Origin: Paracoccus spongiarum
GTDB taxonomy: Bacteria; Pseudomonadota; Alphaproteobacteria; Rhodobacterales; Rhodobacteraceae
Assembly (NCBI RefSeq): GCF_030732095.1
Contig: NZ_JAVAMQ010000016.1
Location: 1 to 64,000, forward strand
Direction of reading: 5' to 3'
DNA: 64,000 bases
Positions 35,999 through 45,119 of the stretch are shown piece by piece (position 1 is the first letter of the stretch; each line of letters starts with the position of its first letter). A program made the translations under genes and the position numbers. Below the pieces are notes generated by a model. It was not told the origin of the DNA, made no database searches, and saw only the letters and a program-made list of their open reading frames with translations.

Positions 35999-36906
35999 GC
36001 CTCGACCGGAACCAGTCAATCCTGTACAAGATTACGAGCCCGCAGATGTTGGCGGATCGCCTGCTGATTTCTCGCGAGGAACTGGCCGCGCTATTGGCCG
36101 ATGCCGACCCCTACAAGCGCTGGATCGACAAGAAGTCTGGTCGTGCAATCCAAGAACCTCGGCCGAGACTCGCAAAGGTGCATCGCAGGATTGCGAATCT
36201 CTTGGCTAGAATCCACACGCCATCCTACTTGCACTCGGCCAAGAAGGGGCGATCCTACATCTCCAATGCTGCGGCACATTCGGTCGACGACGGGTGCGTC
36301 AAGATCGACGTCCGGAGGTTTTATCCTTCAGCGCGGGCACAGGCCGTCTATCATTTCTTCCTCGACCGGATGGCTTGTGACGGTGATGTTGCCGGAATGC
36401 TCGCCAAGCTGCTAACCGTGGACGGTCATCTGCCGACAGGGAGCAGCGCCAGCCCAATCGTCTCGTACTTCGCATACGAAGATCTGTTTAATGAGCTCGC
36501 GGCTCTGGCCGAAGCATTCGGCTGCAAGATTACTGTTTACGTCGATGATATTGTGTTTACGGGCGAAGGGGCGACGCGGCTCCTGTTGTTTGAAGCAAGA
36601 AAGGCCATCGGCAAACGGCACCTTCATGGGCACAAGACCAAGCTCTTTCGCCCCGGACAGCCGCGGATCATTACTGGGGTTGCCGTCACCAGCGGTGGGC
36701 TTCGGCTGCCTAACCGGCGCCAGGTTCGTATTGCCGAGGACCAGAAGTTGTTCGATGACTTGCCGCTCGGCCGCGAGAAGCTCGCGGTGGCAAGGCGGCT
36801 CACCGGCCGACTATTTGAAGCCAGCCAGATCGACGCAGGTTGGCGAGTCCGCGCTGAGGCAATGGCTACCCAGCGCGATAGTATCCAACGAAAGATCGGT
36901 ATTTAG
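35995..36906 (+). CDS. Retron-type reverse transcriptase
   Basis: 303 residues from GTG at 35995. Palm motifs are clear: KIDVRRFYPS (Asp105, motif A), HLPTGSSASPIVSYFAYEDLF (147-165, motif B) and VYVDDIVFTG (YVDD at 182-185, motif C). RAIQEPRPRLAKVHRRIANLLARI in the fingers region is the R-x-I...P...L pattern of retron and related RTs. There is no group II intron maturase X or endonuclease domain, and no second phage gene such as DGR Avd. The YVDD/TGSxxSP variant differs from the YADD/QGxxxSP of textbook retrons, so the exact class (retron versus unknown-group defence RT) is uncertain. Confidence 0.85.
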   Translation: MSLDRNQSILYKITSPQMLADRLLISREELAALLADADPYKRWIDKKSGRAIQEPRPRLAKVHRRIANLLARIHTPSYLHSAKKGRSYISNAAAHSVDDGCVKIDVRRFYPSARAQAVYHFFLDRMACDGDVAGMLAKLLTVDGHLPTGSSASPIVSYFAYEDLFNELAALAEAFGCKITVYVDDIVFTGEGATRLLLFEARKAIGKRHLHGHKTKLFRPGQPRIITGVAVTSGGLRLPNRRQVRIAEDQKLFDDLPLGREKLAVARRLTGRLFEASQIDAGWRVRAEAMATQRDSIQRKIGI

Positions 36907-36919
36907 AGCGGCGTGAAGT

Positions 36920-36957
36920 CGGCTGGTTATGGCTAAACGCAACGACATAACCAGCCG
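36920..36957 (+). terminator. Perfect 12-base hairpin after the reverse transcriptase
   Basis: CGGCTGGTTATG (36920-36931) and CATAACCAGCCG (36946-36957) pair perfectly around a 14-base loop and are followed by TTT. It starts 14 bases after the stop. It can be the operon terminator or part of a structured RNA. Confidence 0.65.
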
Positions 36958-37125
36958 TTTGGCCTTGGTAGACTGGGAGGATGACCGCCGGGAACGGCTT
37001 GGGGACAGTCCAAGCCGCGAGTGCGATTTGGGCAGGATGTCGGCCGAGCTTGGGGTTTTGGAATATTGGCGGTGATGACCACTTTGGCGACGCGTGATGA
37101 TGATTGAGCGAAAGGGACATCGGTC

Positions 37126-37417
<292 letters not shown>

Positions 37418-37522
37418 GTTTGAAGAGGCCGGTGGCTTCTAAGAATGACCGGAGCTCACGGTGCGTAGAGTTGATTGAATCTCGGGCCGAGTCCCTCTTG
37501 GCCTGCGAGTCGTGACACTACC

Positions 37523-40500
37523 CTACGCCTTGACAGATGACGCCTCTCGTAAGTCATCGACGATCTTCATTGTCTTCACAGACACCGTAGCAACCCGAGC
37601 TAGAAGATAGATCACCCGCTCCTTGTGATCGGCAAAGCGGTAGCGAGCGTCGGGATTGTCTTTCAGCCACCCCTCGACGGTCTTGTCGCGAACCGTCTTC
37701 TCCTTGTGCTGATCGAGGACCCAGTCGAGCCCCGCTCGGTTGCCGAGACGGTAGTCCCACGCCTGCGGCGGCAGGCCGGTGAGGGTGGTGGCGGAGTCAA
37801 TCTCGATGCAGCCTTTCGCGGGGTGAGATCTGAGCTTTGGCTTGCCGGGATCGGCGTCTCTATCGTGGCGGTCGATAGGCCATGGATCGGCCTCCTCGTA
37901 GCCGACATGGAGATCGAGTAAGCACCTTCCCCGCTTGGCCCACCAAGCAAAGTCAGTGTGAAAGGGTATACGGGGGAACTCATGGCGCAGGTTGATGGCG
38001 TAAGTCTCGCGCCAGACGGGGTCGTGGAGGCAGGCGTAAACGTATGCGAAGATAGCGTCTTTTGTGATGCCGTTCCTCTTAGGGGAGCGATAGTGGGCAG
38101 CGAACTTGTTGACGGCCCAATCGGTAATGTTGTCGATACGCTCGCCGGTGGGCGTGTAGCGGTAGCGGGGGAGGCATTGATTTGCGTCCAATGAGAGAAC
38201 GGTTAGATTTGGCAAGCCGACCGTTGCGAAGGCAGCGAAGTCCAGTCGTCCACCACTTGTAAAGCAGATGACCTCTGTACGCTGGTCGCCGATTTCGATT
38301 GCGTCAAGCGAACCGCTTTCATCGATATATAGGTCCGACCTATAGAAGAACCGCGGTGAGTAAGGCCGATATAAAGATGACGCGATCCGGCTCGGGTCAA
38401 ACGGCTCATGTAAGTTCGCCTCGAAACGCCGGGTAAGATTTCGAGACTTCTTAATTGCGGGATCGATTTCTCCGCGCGACTGCCGATACTTTGAAACAAA
38501 GAATGACATCTTTGACGCGAGGGCATCCTTGCTGACGTCGTAAACCCAGGCGTCTCGGTTAGTGCTAACTCCCAACGAGAATAGCTTAAACACCGCCCGC
38601 TCTTGCCCCTTTATTTTGGCGGCCTTGGTTTTCTTATCCGCCACAGGCAGCAGATCGTCCCATTCGTTCTCCACCTGATCAAGCCAGTTGCTGCGCAGAG
38701 ACGGCTTGATCCGCTTTGCCCCGATTGTTTCCAGTTGCGCCTCGGCCAGCCATGCTAGCTTGTCGTCGGCGCGCTCGTCCTCAGGGCGGCGGACGTAGCG
38801 AATACCCTCGCCTGCCCCGCCCTTGACGAAGAAGGCAATGCACACGCCGGTCTGAATGCCGAAGACGTTGTGCATTGTGCCTGACAGCTTCGGGTTCGCC
38901 CTCACGTCGGCGCCGAGGTCCACAATCCAGATGTCCCCGAACTCCTGACCGACATAGTTGCGGAAACCGTCGAAGGTACGCGCGTCGACGAAGGAGCGGT
39001 TGGTAACGAAGGCCACCACGCCCTCGTCCGCGATCCGGTCGAAAGCCCAGCGGTAGAAGCGCGAGTACATATCGTAGACCTTAGTCTTCTGTGCCGTGCT
39101 CAACTTCACAAAGGTGGCCCTTATCCGCTCGTCGATCCGCGGGTATTGTCGGTTCTTGTTGTTATCGTTCTCGTTCTGCTGGTTGGCATTGTAGGGCGGG
39201 TTGCCGATCACTACGCTGATTTTACGGCGGTTCTGCGACTTCACCCGCTCAGTGTTCTCGTCGGTGAACTCGCCCAGGAATGACATCTGCTGGCCGCGCC
39301 GGATACCCAGCCCCTCCACGTTGTCGAGCGTGTCCACAAAGCAAAGGTTGGGATACTCTGCGATCTGTCCGGTGATACCGGCATATGTCGCCTCTATGTT
39401 AAGGTTGGCGACGTAGTAGGGTAGGATCGCCACCTCGTTGGCGTGAAGTTCTTCGCGGTACTTGCGTTCTAGGACGGCGCGTGGCTCGCCGCGCATGTGC
39501 TCGATCAACTCACAAACGAAGGTGCCCGTACCCGTTGCTGGGTCGAGAATCTCAACGCCCGTGTCAGCGAGGCGTTTGCCGAAGTGCCTCTCGCATAGCC
39601 AGTCAGCACCGCGCACCATGAAGCGGACGATCTCGTTCGGTGTATATACCACCCCCAGCCGATCGGCCGCTTTCGGGTTGTAGGAGCGGTAGAACCCCTC
39701 GTAGATCACCTTTAGGAAGGTCTGCTTCTCTCCGTGGTCGGTGATTTGCGAAGCAGCCATCTCGATGGAATTGTAGTAGGGCTCAAGCCCCTTGAGCATC
39801 TGCCGCTTGGTCGCGCCGCGCAGGAACAAGTTTTCCAACGCGTAAAGCTCTCGGGCGATGTTGTTGGTGCGGTGGAATTCTCCGTCATCGAAGACTTGGG
39901 CGAAGATGTTTTCGGTTAGGATGTGCTGAATGAGCATCTCTCGCACGTCTGGCTCGGCAACATTCGGGTTCACTGTCTCACGTACGTGCTCAAGAAAGGC
40001 CCCGGCCTTGGCGCCGAATTCAGCATTGTCCTTGTATGCCGAGTCAATCCGCCGCCGCAAGTGATCGAGAATCGTGGGCAACTCAGCGCGGAACTGCTCT
40101 ACGGCCTTGCGCCATTCGCCAATCACCGCCGGCTGCCAGTCGAAAAACGCAGCTAAAAGGCGCGCGAGATCTTCGGCATTAGCCATTCTACAGCGCATTG
40201 CCTCGCGTCCGTCCTGGAAAAGAACAGCGGTTTCTGTATCCTCGAAGATGGTATTTGTGATTGGGTAACCGACGGCGCGTTTCTTCGCGATCTCCTCATC
40301 AAGATCGTCATCGGTGTCCTTTGCCTCCCAATATCCGTGCTTGATGCGAATCTCGTGGAGGATTGTGCCGTCGGGGACCCGGGACGCTGCAGCACCGGTG
40401 CCAAGCGGTAGTTCCGGAGCAAAAATAAGGTCTTGAGCTTCGGCCCAGTCTTGTAGGAGGCGCTGGAATGCTGATCGTAGCACGGACTCGAGTGTTGAGC

Positions 40501-40579
40501 CGGACGAGGTACGAAGACGGTCAATGCGGGCGTGGTAGTCGCGGACACGGGCGATGGTCAAAGTCTGCTCGACGCTCAC
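37523..40579 (-). CDS. Single-chain restriction-modification enzyme (type ISP-related, no helicase)
   Basis: 1018 residues. N-terminal nuclease: VPDGTI with Asp70 and GYWEAKDT with Glu85-x-Lys87 form a PD-(D/E)xK site. Methylase: VVYTPNEIVRFMV, ILDPATGTGTFV (346-354) and VVIGNPPYNAN (NPPY 460-463). The C-terminal 500 residues (DLGADVRANPKLSGTMHNVFGIQTGVCIAFFVKG; YRPYSPRFFYRSD) match the target-recognition part of type ISP enzymes such as LlaGI. Classical type ISP proteins are about 1500-1600 residues and carry an SF2 helicase between nuclease and methylase; that is missing here. Confidence 0.88.
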   Translation of the reverse strand: MSVEQTLTIARVRDYHARIDRLRTSSGSTLESVLRSAFQRLLQDWAEAQDLIFAPELPLGTGAAASRVPDGTILHEIRIKHGYWEAKDTDDDLDEEIAKKRAVGYPITNTIFEDTETAVLFQDGREAMRCRMANAEDLARLLAAFFDWQPAVIGEWRKAVEQFRAELPTILDHLRRRIDSAYKDNAEFGAKAGAFLEHVRETVNPNVAEPDVREMLIQHILTENIFAQVFDDGEFHRTNNIARELYALENLFLRGATKRQMLKGLEPYYNSIEMAASQITDHGEKQTFLKVIYEGFYRSYNPKAADRLGVVYTPNEIVRFMVRGADWLCERHFGKRLADTGVEILDPATGTGTFVCELIEHMRGEPRAVLERKYREELHANEVAILPYYVANLNIEATYAGITGQIAEYPNLCFVDTLDNVEGLGIRRGQQMSFLGEFTDENTERVKSQNRRKISVVIGNPPYNANQQNENDNNKNRQYPRIDERIRATFVKLSTAQKTKVYDMYSRFYRWAFDRIADEGVVAFVTNRSFVDARTFDGFRNYVGQEFGDIWIVDLGADVRANPKLSGTMHNVFGIQTGVCIAFFVKGGAGEGIRYVRRPEDERADDKLAWLAEAQLETIGAKRIKPSLRSNWLDQVENEWDDLLPVADKKTKAAKIKGQERAVFKLFSLGVSTNRDAWVYDVSKDALASKMSFFVSKYRQSRGEIDPAIKKSRNLTRRFEANLHEPFDPSRIASSLYRPYSPRFFYRSDLYIDESGSLDAIEIGDQRTEVICFTSGGRLDFAAFATVGLPNLTVLSLDANQCLPRYRYTPTGERIDNITDWAVNKFAAHYRSPKRNGITKDAIFAYVYACLHDPVWRETYAINLRHEFPRIPFHTDFAWWAKRGRCLLDLHVGYEEADPWPIDRHDRDADPGKPKLRSHPAKGCIEIDSATTLTGLPPQAWDYRLGNRAGLDWVLDQHKEKTVRDKTVEGWLKDNPDARYRFADHKERVIYLLARVATVSVKTMKIVDDLREASSVKA

Positions 40580-40993
40580 TTTTGGGGGCCGAGGAGAGGG
40601 TCGTGAGGCGGACCAATCTCGCTTGCGGCTCTGTTTGTTTCACGCGGGACACCAATCACCTGAATGGGTTGCGCTTTCTCTACCATCCGATTTTTCAATC
40701 GCGCGGTCTAGTGACGATCACAATTGTCAATTCAGAATTGGCGCGATGGCCTATCAGCTGGTGCCCCTAGTCGTGTGCGTGCGCTTGCAGAGACGTACTG
40801 CTATTCGCCCGTCAGGCTGATTCTGGCGCGCCCGCAAAGAATCACTGTTTCCCTCCCTACCTCTACTATCCGTGTGGCTGGTCAGTCAGGGCGATTCAGC
40901 CATTTGGCAACAGTGTCAACCACGGCGCCGAGATGATGCGTGGGCCTGATTGGCGAGACACCGGACAGAACTGCTAGAGCCCACTGGGCTGAA
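40580..40993. other. Intergenic region without gene
   Basis: Separates the restriction-modification gene from the 3' end of the ABC-ATPase gene. No frame has both a ribosome site and protein-like composition. It must hold the promoter of the minus-strand R-M gene; no strong hairpin or repeat was noticed. Confidence 0.5.
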
Positions 40994-42778
40994 CTACCAA
41001 CTGTCGAAGTGGAACAGCCTTCCGTCTGGTCCATCATCGTGAAGTCGCAAAACAATGTCATTGGCGTCTAACCCCTCTGCGGCGCCGGGTAAATCGAAAT
41101 CCATAACGGTGATAATTGATTGAATACCAAGATCCGCATGTTTTCGAATAACATTCAGCAAGTTTTGCTTTGGCCTCGGATCCAGAAGCTCGAAGACACC
41201 ATCATGAAAGATAAACCTTGGAAAGGCTCCGCCAAGGTGAGCACGCACCATTGCAAGATCGAAGGCGACGCAAAGGAGCTTTTTGTAGGAGGTACCGTCC
41301 GCTTCGTTGGTAGACATTTCATTGCCGTCGACAAAGTCTGTTCGGAAATCGAGATTACCCTCCCCGTTAAGTGTTACCGAAAGGATTGCGTCTCGGCCGA
41401 GGACGTCCCTGATAATGCTGCTAAAATATTCGCGGACTGTCGAAAGAAGGCTGGTCCGATCTGCACTGGCGGTGCGAAGTGCGGCTTCGGCGGCTCCTTG
41501 TAGTTCTGCATAGCGAGCTTTTGCCTCGCGGAGCTCGCGTCTTTTATCTTGAATATTAAGGAACGCGTTGTGCTGCCGACGCAAGATGTCGATTTCTGCA
41601 GCTGTCCGCGCAACCTCGGCCGACAGTGTCCGATATTTCTCGAAAACATCGTCGCTTCTCAGAAAGGCAAGAGCCTTTTTTCGCCGTATATTGAGTTCCT
41701 CGAGCTTATTCTCTGTCGCTTCTAGCTGGGTTTTCGAAGTAGAAAGTTCTTCCCGTATGTACTCCGCGCGTTCGTCCGTAATGGCTCGATTAAAAGCGAT
41801 CAACTGCTCAAAATCAGCCTTTAGTTGGTCAGGGAAAACAACACGTGCTTCTTCGAAGAGCGCCTTTGCCTTTTTGGGATCAAAGATAATCTCGTCCGCC
41901 TGCAGGCTGCGCTCTAGCTCAGAGATTGTGTGAGATAGAGCGTATCGGCTTTGATTCAGATCGGCGATCTGAACGTCGATTTGATCAACAATAGACGCTG
42001 TCTTCGCTTTGTCGAAGCCCTCAAAATCAAACTCGTCCAACTCTTCCTGCATCCGTTCCACTTCGACTTCTCGGAGCTGGATGAGGGCGTCGATTTTTTC
42101 AGGATCAGCTTCACTACTGTCGGCATCACGTTCGGCTTGTGCCAAGATAGCCGCTTTAGTGTCGATGTCAGACCGCAGATCATAGCGATTGGAAAAAATC
42201 TCCGCATCAAGACCGAGCAACCGAGCGAGGACCGGCTTCCAATCCTTATCGCTTCCCGCATGTCGCTGGAGCTTGAATACATTATCATAGTCAGCCTGCG
42301 TGCGCAGGAAATACCCAATAACATTACGAAATGCCCACGGATCAACATCTCGAAGATCAAGATATCCATCGAGCAACGCCTTGGCGCGATCGAATGCCAA
42401 CTCGAAGTGTGACCACTTGTCTGGTGCAAGGCTTGTCGCATCTGGTTGCGTTGCTTCCGATTGAAGGAAGCTTACTTTTGAGGAATTAGCGGCAGCACGC
42501 CGGATAGTCAAAAATGTGCCGTCATTTAGCTCCAGCTCGATAAAAAAGACGAACTCGTCGAAAAGCTCGGCTCGTTTTCGAAGAAAATGATCTTTACCGA
42601 CGCTTCCGAGCAGACAAAAATCGATGACGCGTGCGAGTGTAGACTTCCCAAGGTTGTGGGAGCTCTTTGCTTTGTTTTCAGGAAGCCTGACTTCGGCCAA
42701 AATTATATTAAGGCCCTCGTTAAAAACGATGGGTGTGAAATAATGATTAAGGTTGCTATACAGTCGGCGAAGTTTCAT
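40994..42778 (-). CDS. SMC-like ABC ATPase (DUF2326) of an ABC-three-component system
   Basis: 594 residues. Walker A SSHNLGKSTL is at 39-48 after a short N-terminal strand set. Residues about 200-440 are coiled coil in two arms (VEVERMQEELDEF... ; REELSTSKTQLEATENKLEEL). The C-terminal part has the DUF2326 ABC half (SYKKLLCVAFDLAMVRAHL, PRFIFHDGVFELLDPRPKQNLLNVI = D-loop/Walker B region). ABC-3C systems couple such an ATPase to a middle component and an effector that attacks invaders or host on sensing DNA damage-like structures (family-level prediction). Its ATG overlaps the stop of the middle component. Confidence 0.87.
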   Translation of the reverse strand: MKLRRLYSNLNHYFTPIVFNEGLNIILAEVRLPENKAKSSHNLGKSTLARVIDFCLLGSVGKDHFLRKRAELFDEFVFFIELELNDGTFLTIRRAAANSSKVSFLQSEATQPDATSLAPDKWSHFELAFDRAKALLDGYLDLRDVDPWAFRNVIGYFLRTQADYDNVFKLQRHAGSDKDWKPVLARLLGLDAEIFSNRYDLRSDIDTKAAILAQAERDADSSEADPEKIDALIQLREVEVERMQEELDEFDFEGFDKAKTASIVDQIDVQIADLNQSRYALSHTISELERSLQADEIIFDPKKAKALFEEARVVFPDQLKADFEQLIAFNRAITDERAEYIREELSTSKTQLEATENKLEELNIRRKKALAFLRSDDVFEKYRTLSAEVARTAAEIDILRRQHNAFLNIQDKRRELREAKARYAELQGAAEAALRTASADRTSLLSTVREYFSSIIRDVLGRDAILSVTLNGEGNLDFRTDFVDGNEMSTNEADGTSYKKLLCVAFDLAMVRAHLGGAFPRFIFHDGVFELLDPRPKQNLLNVIRKHADLGIQSIITVMDFDLPGAAEGLDANDIVLRLHDDGPDGRLFHFDSW

Positions 42779-43014
42779 GGCTTTGTTGCAAGTTCAAAGC
42801 GATCCGCCTTTGGCAGGTAATTGATTAGCCCAAGCAAGAACAGCATATTTATCGCAGGCAAGAATAGTGCTTTGGCATTCTTGGTGCGCTTTTCAACCAA
42901 GTGGAGGAGATCAGAATATGTCTCTGTTCGTTTGCTTTTTAGGCGTCCTAAGATGACAACGGAAACGCTCACGACCGTCAAATCTGGGTGCGCATGTTTA
43001 GACGGCCTGATCAT
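42775..43014 (-). CDS. Small middle component of the ABC-3C system
   Basis: 79 residues from ATG at 43014 (MIRPSKHAHPDLTVVSVSVVIL). The short length, the M-I-x-P-S-K-H-x-x-P start and the C-terminal NAKALFLPAINMLFLLGLINYL helix, giving a winged-helix-like fold, match the middle components that bridge ATPase and effector. It overlaps the effector gene by 17 bases and the ATPase by four, so all three are translationally coupled. Confidence 0.75.
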   Translation of the reverse strand: MIRPSKHAHPDLTVVSVSVVILGRLKSKRTETYSDLLHLVEKRTKNAKALFLPAINMLFLLGLINYLPKADRFELATKP

Positions 43015-43957
43015 CTTTGTCCATCCCGATATCGCAGTTCCAGTACATGTAGTAGAGCACGACCCTTGTGAGCCGGCGGTTCGAACGGAGAATTCCAGAC
43101 CTACCCACCAAGAGATCGAAGAGGTAGTTGAACACATCATCGAAGGTGTCAAAAGCGCCGCGCTTTGCCACGATCTTCAGTTGGAACTCTTCCACCGCCT
43201 CTTGGTAGGATGCTTTGAACCGCTCGTTGATGGGGTCGTACAGGAACTGTCGTACGATGGCCATCTCTTTGAAGTAAAGCCTTCTGAGCGTCGCCCCGAA
43301 CTCTTCCGTCATGTTGTTGATCTGATTTTTTTCCTTCAGTGGTGTCCGGGGGGTGGGAACGCTCCGATCTTCGTCCTCCGATACCAACTGAGTGGCCTCC
43401 CTGATGCCTTCGATGACTTCAGCAAGGTCGTCAGGACGGACGATCAAAGGCATCTGGAGCGGGTTGATGGAGACAGACGACTTTGCTTCCGGAAAGAGCT
43501 CCAGCAAGTCATCGAGTTGCTGCGAGCCAAGCACAGCGACAGAAGCCCTATCTAGGCCAGTCTCGCTTGAGACTAAGTCAACAAGTTTTGGCTGTACAAT
43601 GCCCGAAAGCCTGCGGTTTGAGATCACTAGATAGTTCTGAGCTTCACCAGCCTCCACTAGGGCTATGATGCGCGGAAGCTCATCGAAGAGAATACCGGTG
43701 CGTTTTTCGAAGTTGCAGAAATCATTATCGCTGAACGATGCATTAATCGCGTTGGTATGTTTCGCTTGGACAATAGTGCATCCAACCCAAGGAGCGTTTT
43801 GGGAGGGATAACAGTCCGCTGTACCGTGGAATTTTGCATCTCTGCCACCATCTTTGCCCTTTGTGAAGCCGATCAGGCCAGCACCGAACATGCGTTGTCC
43901 AATTGCCACGACGAGTTGCTCAAACTGGGTATCGCTGAGATCAAAATAGGGTAACAA
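42998..43957 (-). CDS. ABC-3C effector with PD-(D/E)xK nuclease domain
   Basis: 319 residues. The N-terminal 120 residues hold FTKGKDGGRDAKFHGTAD and GCTIVQAKHT, the D...QxK form of Mrr-like restriction-endonuclease folds. A middle region (AQNYLVISNRRLSG, LGSQQLDDLLELFP) continues the nuclease scaffold. The C-terminal 120 residues (NNMTEEFGATLRRLYFKEMAIVRQFLYDPINERFKASYQEAVEEFQLKI) form the helical ABC-3C C-terminal domain which contacts the middle component. First gene of the operon. Confidence 0.82.
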   Translation of the reverse strand: MLPYFDLSDTQFEQLVVAIGQRMFGAGLIGFTKGKDGGRDAKFHGTADCYPSQNAPWVGCTIVQAKHTNAINASFSDNDFCNFEKRTGILFDELPRIIALVEAGEAQNYLVISNRRLSGIVQPKLVDLVSSETGLDRASVAVLGSQQLDDLLELFPEAKSSVSINPLQMPLIVRPDDLAEVIEGIREATQLVSEDEDRSVPTPRTPLKEKNQINNMTEEFGATLRRLYFKEMAIVRQFLYDPINERFKASYQEAVEEFQLKIVAKRGAFDTFDDVFNYLFDLLVGRSGILRSNRRLTRVVLYYMYWNCDIGMDKDDQAV

Positions 43958-44147
43958 AGTGTTTATGCCTCAGAGGGTTTGCTGCCGTGCACCTCAAGAT
44001 GATGCAGGTTCTGGTCCGATGCAACAACATCTAGTTTCCGCCAAGGGGAAGTGTTGCATACTTCGCGAACGACCGTTTCGCTCTAACTCGTAGTTGGCGC
44101 TATACATACTTGTCAGCGAGCCATGCGTTCTTCATTTGTTCTTGCTC

Positions 44148-45110
44148 ATGGCACGCCGCAGCACACCTCAAGCCAAGATCGACGATTCGGCCTTCCCGGT
44201 CCGGGTGCTGATCTGTGTGCCGGAGATGGGCTTCGGTCGTCGGTCCGACGCGCTGCATGAGTGGCTGGCGACGCGGATCGGCCGTGGCAACTATGCCTGG
44301 CATGGTGGCGGGCGCGGTGGCACGCGGGACCGGATCGCGCTCTATTTCCGTGAACCGGATGCGGCCAGCGCCTGCCTGACCGCCTTTCCGGATCTGGAAC
44401 TGGCTGACGGAACATCTCTGCCGGGCTACAGTTCACCCTACCTGCCCTTTGGCCGTTCCGAGGACCACGATACCGTGTGCAACCTTTATAATCAGACCAC
44501 CACACAGGAGGCGATGCGCCAGCTTTTCAAGGGTCTGACCATGACCGACCGCGCGGGCAATGTCGCGCCGGGCAAGGTTTATCCCGATCAGCTGGCACCG
44601 ATCATCCGCCATGATGGCAATTCGCTGGAATTGGTGAAGGCGCGGTGGGGGATGCCATCGCCGCCCTCGGTTCTGAAGACCCAGCGGGATCCGGGCGTTA
44701 CCAATGTCCGCAACCTGACCTCGCCGCATTGGCGGCGCTGGCTCGGCCCCGCGCATCGCTGCCTGGTGCCAGTAACGGCCTTTGCCGAACCGATCAAGGG
44801 CGGCAATCAGTGGTTTGCCCCAGCCGAAGCAGAGACGCCTATGTTCTTTGCCGGGATAGAGGTCCGGGGCTGGACTTCGGTCCGCAAGGTGAAGGATGGA
44901 GAGACGACGGACGATCTCTATGCCTTCCTGACCTGCGCGCCCAATGCCGAGGTGAAATCGGTGCATCCGAAAGCCATGCCCGTTATTCTGACCGATCCCC
45001 GAGATTGGGAGAGCTGGCTTTCGGCACCGATCGAAATCGCCAGCAAGCTGCAACGCCCTCTGCCGGATGGCGCATTGGCGCTGGTGGATGCCCCGGCCGA
45101 GGCGTCCTGA
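44148..45110 (+). CDS. Phage protein fused in frame to an SRAP (HMCES/YedK-like) protein
   Basis: One frame covers two units. Residues 1-109 (ARRSTPQAKIDDSAFPVRVLICVPEMGFGRRSDALHEWL... PGYSSPYLPFGR) resemble a separate small phage protein. Residues from 110 on are an SRAP domain: CNLYNQTTTQEAMRQLF, RWGMPSPP, TNVRNLTSPHWRRWLGPAHRCLVPVTAFAEP and HPKAMPVIL. SRAP proteins crosslink abasic sites through the cysteine right after Met; here that Cys is internal unless translation starts at GTG 44475, giving a 211-residue normal-sized SRAP. An upstream ATG at 44094 is also possible for the fusion. Confidence 0.8.
   Translation: MARRSTPQAKIDDSAFPVRVLICVPEMGFGRRSDALHEWLATRIGRGNYAWHGGGRGGTRDRIALYFREPDAASACLTAFPDLELADGTSLPGYSSPYLPFGRSEDHDTVCNLYNQTTTQEAMRQLFKGLTMTDRAGNVAPGKVYPDQLAPIIRHDGNSLELVKARWGMPSPPSVLKTQRDPGVTNVRNLTSPHWRRWLGPAHRCLVPVTAFAEPIKGGNQWFAPAEAETPMFFAGIEVRGWTSVRKVKDGETTDDLYAFLTCAPNAEVKSVHPKAMPVILTDPRDWESWLSAPIEIASKLQRPLPDGALALVDAPAEAS
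44475..45110 (+). CDS. Internal start producing a stand-alone SRAP protein
   Basis: GTG at 44475 followed by TGC would place the catalytic cysteine at position 2, as in YedK and HMCES, and gives a family-typical length. GAGGA occurs ten bases ahead. The predicted function is covalent protection of abasic sites in single-stranded DNA during phage replication or SOS. That this start is used is inference from the chemistry of the family. Confidence 0.6.
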   Translation: MCNLYNQTTTQEAMRQLFKGLTMTDRAGNVAPGKVYPDQLAPIIRHDGNSLELVKARWGMPSPPSVLKTQRDPGVTNVRNLTSPHWRRWLGPAHRCLVPVTAFAEPIKGGNQWFAPAEAETPMFFAGIEVRGWTSVRKVKDGETTDDLYAFLTCAPNAEVKSVHPKAMPVILTDPRDWESWLSAPIEIASKLQRPLPDGALALVDAPAEAS

Positions 45111-45119
45111 CATCGGCGA

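Noticed and set aside
35995..36906. Diversity-generating retroelement
   Set aside because: No Avd gene, no template/variable repeat pair and no C-type lectin target gene nearby.
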